Assembly (NCBI RefSeq): GCF_009857815.1
Contig: NZ_WVVW01000017.1
Coordinates: 36,589 to 100,588, forward strand
Source of the DNA: Pseudomaricurvus sp. HS19
GTDB lineage: Bacteria; Pseudomonadota; Gammaproteobacteria; Pseudomonadales; Cellvibrionaceae
DNA: 64,000 bases
Reading direction: 5' to 3'
Numbering within the stretch: position 1 is the first letter of the stretch; every line of letters begins with the position of its first letter. Shown one piece after another: positions 60,559-64,000 of the stretch. Both the position numbers and the translations under genes were made by a program. The notes under the pieces were generated by a model that was not told the origin of the DNA, searched no databases, and saw nothing but the letters and a program-made list of their open reading frames with translations.

Positions 60559-61851
60559 GTGAACAAGTTCTCAAAAGTGGCGATTTCAGCGAGCTTTATG
60601 CTGGCTGGCGTCTCGCAAAGCTATGGCTTGACCCTGCAGGAGGCCGTCGACACTACCCTGCAGACCAATCCGGAGGTGCTCGCTACCCGCAATGAGTACC
60701 TGTCCAGAAGTGCCGAAGTGAAACAGGCCAAGTCCGACTACCTGCCTACCGTGGAGCTGGGTGCAGGGCTGGGGCGCCAGTCGCTGGAAAGCCCGGGTAC
60801 CGGTGGTGACGAGGTAACCCTCACACGTCAGGAGGCGTCCATTTCGGCCCGCCAGCTGCTGTTTGACGGCTTTGCTACTTCGTCCGAGATCGAGCGTCAG
60901 TCCGCTCGCAGCGACAGCGCCGCCTTCAAGGTGCAGGAAGCCGAGGAAAATACCAGCCTGCGGGTGGCTGAGGCCTACCTCAACCTGATGCGTTACAACG
61001 AGTTGTTAACGTTGGCTCGCGAAACCCTCTACGAACACCAGAATATTCACGACCAGATGGTGCTGCGCAATAAGTCCGGTGTTGGCAGCAAGGCAGACCT
61101 GGACCAGATCAGCGCGCGCCTGGCACTGGCCTACAGCAATACGATTGCGGCACAGAGCAATCTGCTGGACGCCCGCACCAATTTTTATCGTGTGACCGGC
61201 CTCTCGCCAAACCTGGATGAGCTGAGTATGCCGGGATCACCCTCAGCGTTGCCCTCGTCACTGGCGGCGGCAGAAGAGCTGGCGTTAAAGCAACACCCCA
61301 CCCTGCAATCGGCAACTGCCGACGTGGAGTCCGCCGAGGCTCAGTACCGGGCCAGCGAAAGTAATTACTGGCCCCGCCTGCAACTGGAGGCAGACAAACG
61401 CTGGGATGAAAACATCGATGGTGTCGAGGGTGACCGCGACGACCTGATCGTGGCTGTGCGTCTTACTTACAACCTCTACAACGGTGGCGGTGATAAGGCC
61501 CGTCGTAGCCAGACCGCCCACTTGGCGGAACAGTCACGGGATGTGCGCAATAACACCCACCGGCAGGTAGTAGAAAGTCTCAGGCTTTCGTGGAGCGCCT
61601 ACCAGACCATTACCGAGCAGATGAAGTACCTGCAGATGCACGTGGAGTCTGCACTCAATACCAAGGCTTCCTACAACAAGCAATTCGATATCGGTCGTAG
61701 AACCTTGCTGGATCTGCTTAACACCGAGAATGAGGTGGTTGATGCCAAGCGGGCCCTGGTTAATGCCAGGTTCGATCACCTCTTTTCCCAATACCGGATA
61801 TTCAACTCCATGGGGCGGCTGTTGCAGGAGTTAGGGAACTCCGCCTCCTGA
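60559..61851 (+). CDS. TolC-family outer-membrane exit protein (LapE-like)
   Basis: This 430-residue protein has a signal peptide (MNKFSKVAISASFMLAGVSQSYG) and two OEP repeats of long helices, as in AggA/LapE (LTLQEAVDTTLQTNPEVLATRNEYLSR). It is not a lipoprotein. It starts with GTG after TTTTAGG. It completes the type I system encoded just upstream and precedes the adhesin it should export. Confidence 0.92.
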   Translation: MNKFSKVAISASFMLAGVSQSYGLTLQEAVDTTLQTNPEVLATRNEYLSRSAEVKQAKSDYLPTVELGAGLGRQSLESPGTGGDEVTLTRQEASISARQLLFDGFATSSEIERQSARSDSAAFKVQEAEENTSLRVAEAYLNLMRYNELLTLARETLYEHQNIHDQMVLRNKSGVGSKADLDQISARLALAYSNTIAAQSNLLDARTNFYRVTGLSPNLDELSMPGSPSALPSSLAAAEELALKQHPTLQSATADVESAEAQYRASESNYWPRLQLEADKRWDENIDGVEGDRDDLIVAVRLTYNLYNGGGDKARRSQTAHLAEQSRDVRNNTHRQVVESLRLSWSAYQTITEQMKYLQMHVESALNTKASYNKQFDIGRRTLLDLLNTENEVVDAKRALVNARFDHLFSQYRIFNSMGRLLQELGNSAS

Positions 61852-61860
61852 TCTGATGTT

Positions 61861-61880
61861 AAGCCGCCTTTTGGCGGCTT
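61861..61880 (+). terminator. Terminator after the tolC-like gene
   Basis: AAGCCGCC-TTTT-GGCGGCTT, followed by TGGTGTTTT. It lies 9 bp past the stop and 39 bp before the adhesin ATG, so the adhesin may have its own promoter or depend on read-through. Confidence 0.75.
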
Positions 61881-61919
61881 TGGTGTTTTAAAAGACAAGT
61901 AACAACGGACGATAGTGTT

Positions 61920-64000
61920 ATGGCAAATGGTGATGTGGTGAATTCTCAGGCTCAGGCAAACGGATCCGGGGTTGTGGCCCAGGTTCTTGCCGTCCAGGGC
62001 GACGTGATTCACACCGCAGCGGCTGGCAAGAGTGCAGGTCGCAGCCCCCGCGTGGGCGATACCATTGCTGTTGATGACGGCCTGCGGACTCTCGGTGCCA
62101 GTGCTATCGTTCTTGGCTTTAAAAACAACACTGTCGTCACCCTCGGACATGATCAGGATGTAACCCTTGATACCAGGTTCCTGAACCTGCTGGAGGCGAT
62201 CCTCGAGCGTGAAAGTGCTGGTGGTGTGATCAGCTTTGATCGCATTGAAGAGGCTTTGGAAAGCGGCCTCACCCTGGATGAAATCCTGCCTGCCACAGCC
62301 GCGGGTGAGGGTAACAGTAACCGTGCTAACACTGGCGAATCGGGTGCGGCGGGCATCAGGGTCGCTTACAACGCTGACGCCACCACTCCCGACAGTGGCT
62401 TTGATTCCTTTAAAATTGATGGTTATGAGAGCATTCAGGGGCTGCGTGAATACCCGGCTGGAGAGCTACAAACTGCGGCTACCCTCCCCAATACACCATC
62501 TACTATAGGTGGGGATACCAGCGGTAGCGGAGCGGAAGATGGCGGGGCTATCACCGGTACGCTGACGGCCACCGATCCCGACGGGCTGACTGACGGCAGT
62601 TATTTCTCGGTCAGCGGTTCGGCCTCCAATGGTACGGTAACCATCGATCCGGAGTCCGGCGCCTGGAGCTATACCCCCAACCCGGACTTTCATGGTGCCG
62701 ACGGCTTTATCGTCACCGTCACTGATGACAAAGGGCATACCACCACCCAGGAAATTGCCGTCACCGTCACCCCGGTTAATGACCCGGCAACGGTCAGCTC
62801 TGCCAATGTCATCCTGACAGAAACCGATGCTCCCTTGACCGCCAGTGGCACCCTCACCAGCGTCGATATCGATAACGACGATAACGCCTTTACCCCAGCT
62901 TCAGTTTCCGGCACCTACGGTGATTTCTCCATTGATGCCAATGGTAATTGGGCGTTTACCGCCCACAGCGCCTTTGATGAGCTAAATGTTGGCAGCAGCT
63001 ACACTGAAACTTTCAATGTCACCAGCATTGACGGAACACCGACTACTGTCCAGATCACCATTCAGGGCACGAACGACGGTGTGACGCTCAGAAACGCTAT
63101 TCCGCACCAGGAGCTGGACGAAGACTTCGCAAGCTACACCATTGACCTGAACGCAGCGTTTGGTGATATCGATGCAGTCTCAGGTGAACTGGTCTTCACT
63201 GTCACTGGCAACAGCAACATCAGCGTTTCCATTGATGCCAATGGTATCGCCACCATCTCCCCGGCGACCCCTGACTGGCATGGTAGTGAATTGCTCACCG
63301 CTACTGCGACCGATGCCGGGGGCCAAAGTGCCAGTCAATCCGTTATTTTTAACGTGTTACCGGTAGCTGATGCCGTTAACGATACTGTAGCCACTAACGA
63401 AGATGTGGCTGTTAATGTCGATGTGCTGGCAAACGATACGTTTAGCGATACGAACGCTGAAGTGACATCCGTGAGTCAGGGTAGTAATGGCAGCGTGGTT
63501 ATTGAGGCCGATGGCACAGTGACCTACACTCCGAACGCCAACTACAGCGGCAGCGATAGTTTTACCTATACGGTAACTGCCGGTGGTGTAACCGAAACGG
63601 CCACGGTGACGGTCGATGTTGCTCCGATTGTTATTCCGCCGCCTCCGCCACCTCCTGTAAACCAGGCGCCGACGGTGGCGCTGAGCAATACCACCACGGT
63701 TGTGGCGGAAGACCTGGATACGAGCAGCAGCGTGAAAGTCGCGGATATCACCGTGAGCGACGATGCGTTGGGTACCAATATTCTGACGCTGACAGGCGCG
63801 GATGCCTCCAGATTCGAGATCGTCGATAACGGCGGCAACCTGGAACTGCACCTGAAAGCGGGAGAGGCGCTGGATCACGAAACCAATGCCACGCTGGACG
63901 TGGTGGTCAATGTTGATGATGCGACGGTGGGCAGTACGCCGGATGACTCGGCGGTGTTGTCAATCACCGTCACCGACGTCAACGATGCGCCGAGCGTGAG
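61920..64000 (+). CDS. LapA-like repeat adhesin, 5' part (runs off the window)
   Basis: The open frame codes for at least 693 residues without a stop. Residues 1-125 resemble the LapA-type retention module (VVAQVLAVQGDVIHTA; DGLRTLGASAIVLGF), which plugs the exit duct. TAAG at 126-129 (ILPATAAGE) is a LapG-type cleavage motif. Residues from about 205 are beta repeats of VCBS/cadherin-like type (GAWSYTPNPDFHGADGFIVTV; DGTVTYTPNANYSGSDSFTY), with a seven-proline stretch at 573-579. No Sec signal is present, as expected for type I export. The C-terminal RTX and secretion signal would lie beyond the edge. Confidence 0.85.
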   Translation, partial: MANGDVVNSQAQANGSGVVAQVLAVQGDVIHTAAAGKSAGRSPRVGDTIAVDDGLRTLGASAIVLGFKNNTVVTLGHDQDVTLDTRFLNLLEAILERESAGGVISFDRIEEALESGLTLDEILPATAAGEGNSNRANTGESGAAGIRVAYNADATTPDSGFDSFKIDGYESIQGLREYPAGELQTAATLPNTPSTIGGDTSGSGAEDGGAITGTLTATDPDGLTDGSYFSVSGSASNGTVTIDPESGAWSYTPNPDFHGADGFIVTVTDDKGHTTTQEIAVTVTPVNDPATVSSANVILTETDAPLTASGTLTSVDIDNDDNAFTPASVSGTYGDFSIDANGNWAFTAHSAFDELNVGSSYTETFNVTSIDGTPTTVQITIQGTNDGVTLRNAIPHQELDEDFASYTIDLNAAFGDIDAVSGELVFTVTGNSNISVSIDANGIATISPATPDWHGSELLTATATDAGGQSASQSVIFNVLPVADAVNDTVATNEDVAVNVDVLANDTFSDTNAEVTSVSQGSNGSVVIEADGTVTYTPNANYSGSDSFTYTVTAGGVTETATVTVDVAPIVIPPPPPPPVNQAPTVALSNTTTVVAEDLDTSSSVKVADITVSDDALGTNILTLTGADASRFEIVDNGGNLELHLKAGEALDHETNATLDVVVNVDDATVGSTPDDSAVLSITVTDVNDAPSV

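Overview
The window is a GC-rich chromosomal segment of a Pseudomonas-like gammaproteobacterium, probably marine and possibly of the Cellvibrionales/Microbulbifer type. The evidence is the gene order (tilS-pyrG-kdsA-eno-ftsB-ispD-ispF, xseA/guaB-guaA, truD-pcm-PopT-nlpD-rpoS-fdxA-mutS, pncC-recA-recX) and a fused glucosylglycerol-phosphate synthase/phosphatase, a salt-stress osmolyte enzyme. The genus is an inference. I saw no rRNA, tRNA, insertion sequence or CRISPR array.

Layout. 0-4 kb: an MFS transporter and the ggpPS osmolyte gene, closed by a large hairpin. 4-7.8 kb, minus strand: DUF900 hydrolase, greB and an S9 peptidase. 7.9-15.1 kb, plus strand: tilS, pyrG, kdsA, eno, ftsB, ispD and ispF. 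15.1-19.0 kb, minus strand: a DUF4136 lipoprotein, a highly charged exported protein, an SPFH/NfeD pair and isovaleryl-CoA dehydrogenase. 19.2-20.3 kb: a persulfide-sensor-like ArsR repressor with a persulfide dioxygenase. 20.3-25.1 kb: xseA divergent from guaB and guaA. 25.2-30.5 kb: a PEP-CTERM-like exported protein, then a MscS-like channel, a truncated MgtE-like protein, full MgtE and an aspartoacylase-family enzyme. 30.7-36.5 kb, minus strand: a complete RND tripartite efflux operon. 36.9-47.3 kb: ygiQ, truD, pcm, a DUF368/PopT lipid carrier transporter, nlpD, rpoS, fdxA and mutS. The usual surE is absent between truD and pcm.

47.3-54.0 kb is an accessory block between mutS and pncC. It encodes a winged-helix-like protein, a MglA/Rab-like small GTPase, an ABC-type ATPase fused to a dual-specificity (DUSP23-like) phosphatase, a 63-residue protein, three roadblock/LC7-type proteins (one on the opposite strand) and a ferredoxin-globin-zinc-ribbon fusion. 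The GTPase/roadblock/winged-helix set recalls Myxococcus MglA/MglB and Streptomyces conservons. The ATPase-phosphatase fusion and the Fe-S globin are additions I do not recognise from any described system. This is the best candidate for a new system in the window.

54.0-56.3 kb: pncC, recA (with a consensus LexA box) and recX. 56.3 kb: a conserved hypothetical. 56.8-64.0 kb: a type I secretion system (LapB-, LapC- and TolC/LapE-like) with, directly downstream, the 5' end of a giant repeat adhesin. The adhesin carries an N-terminal LapA-like retention module and a TAAG motif suitable for LapG-type cleavage. It runs off the right edge. A consensus CRP-type site precedes the tolC-like gene, so adhesin export may respond to cAMP.
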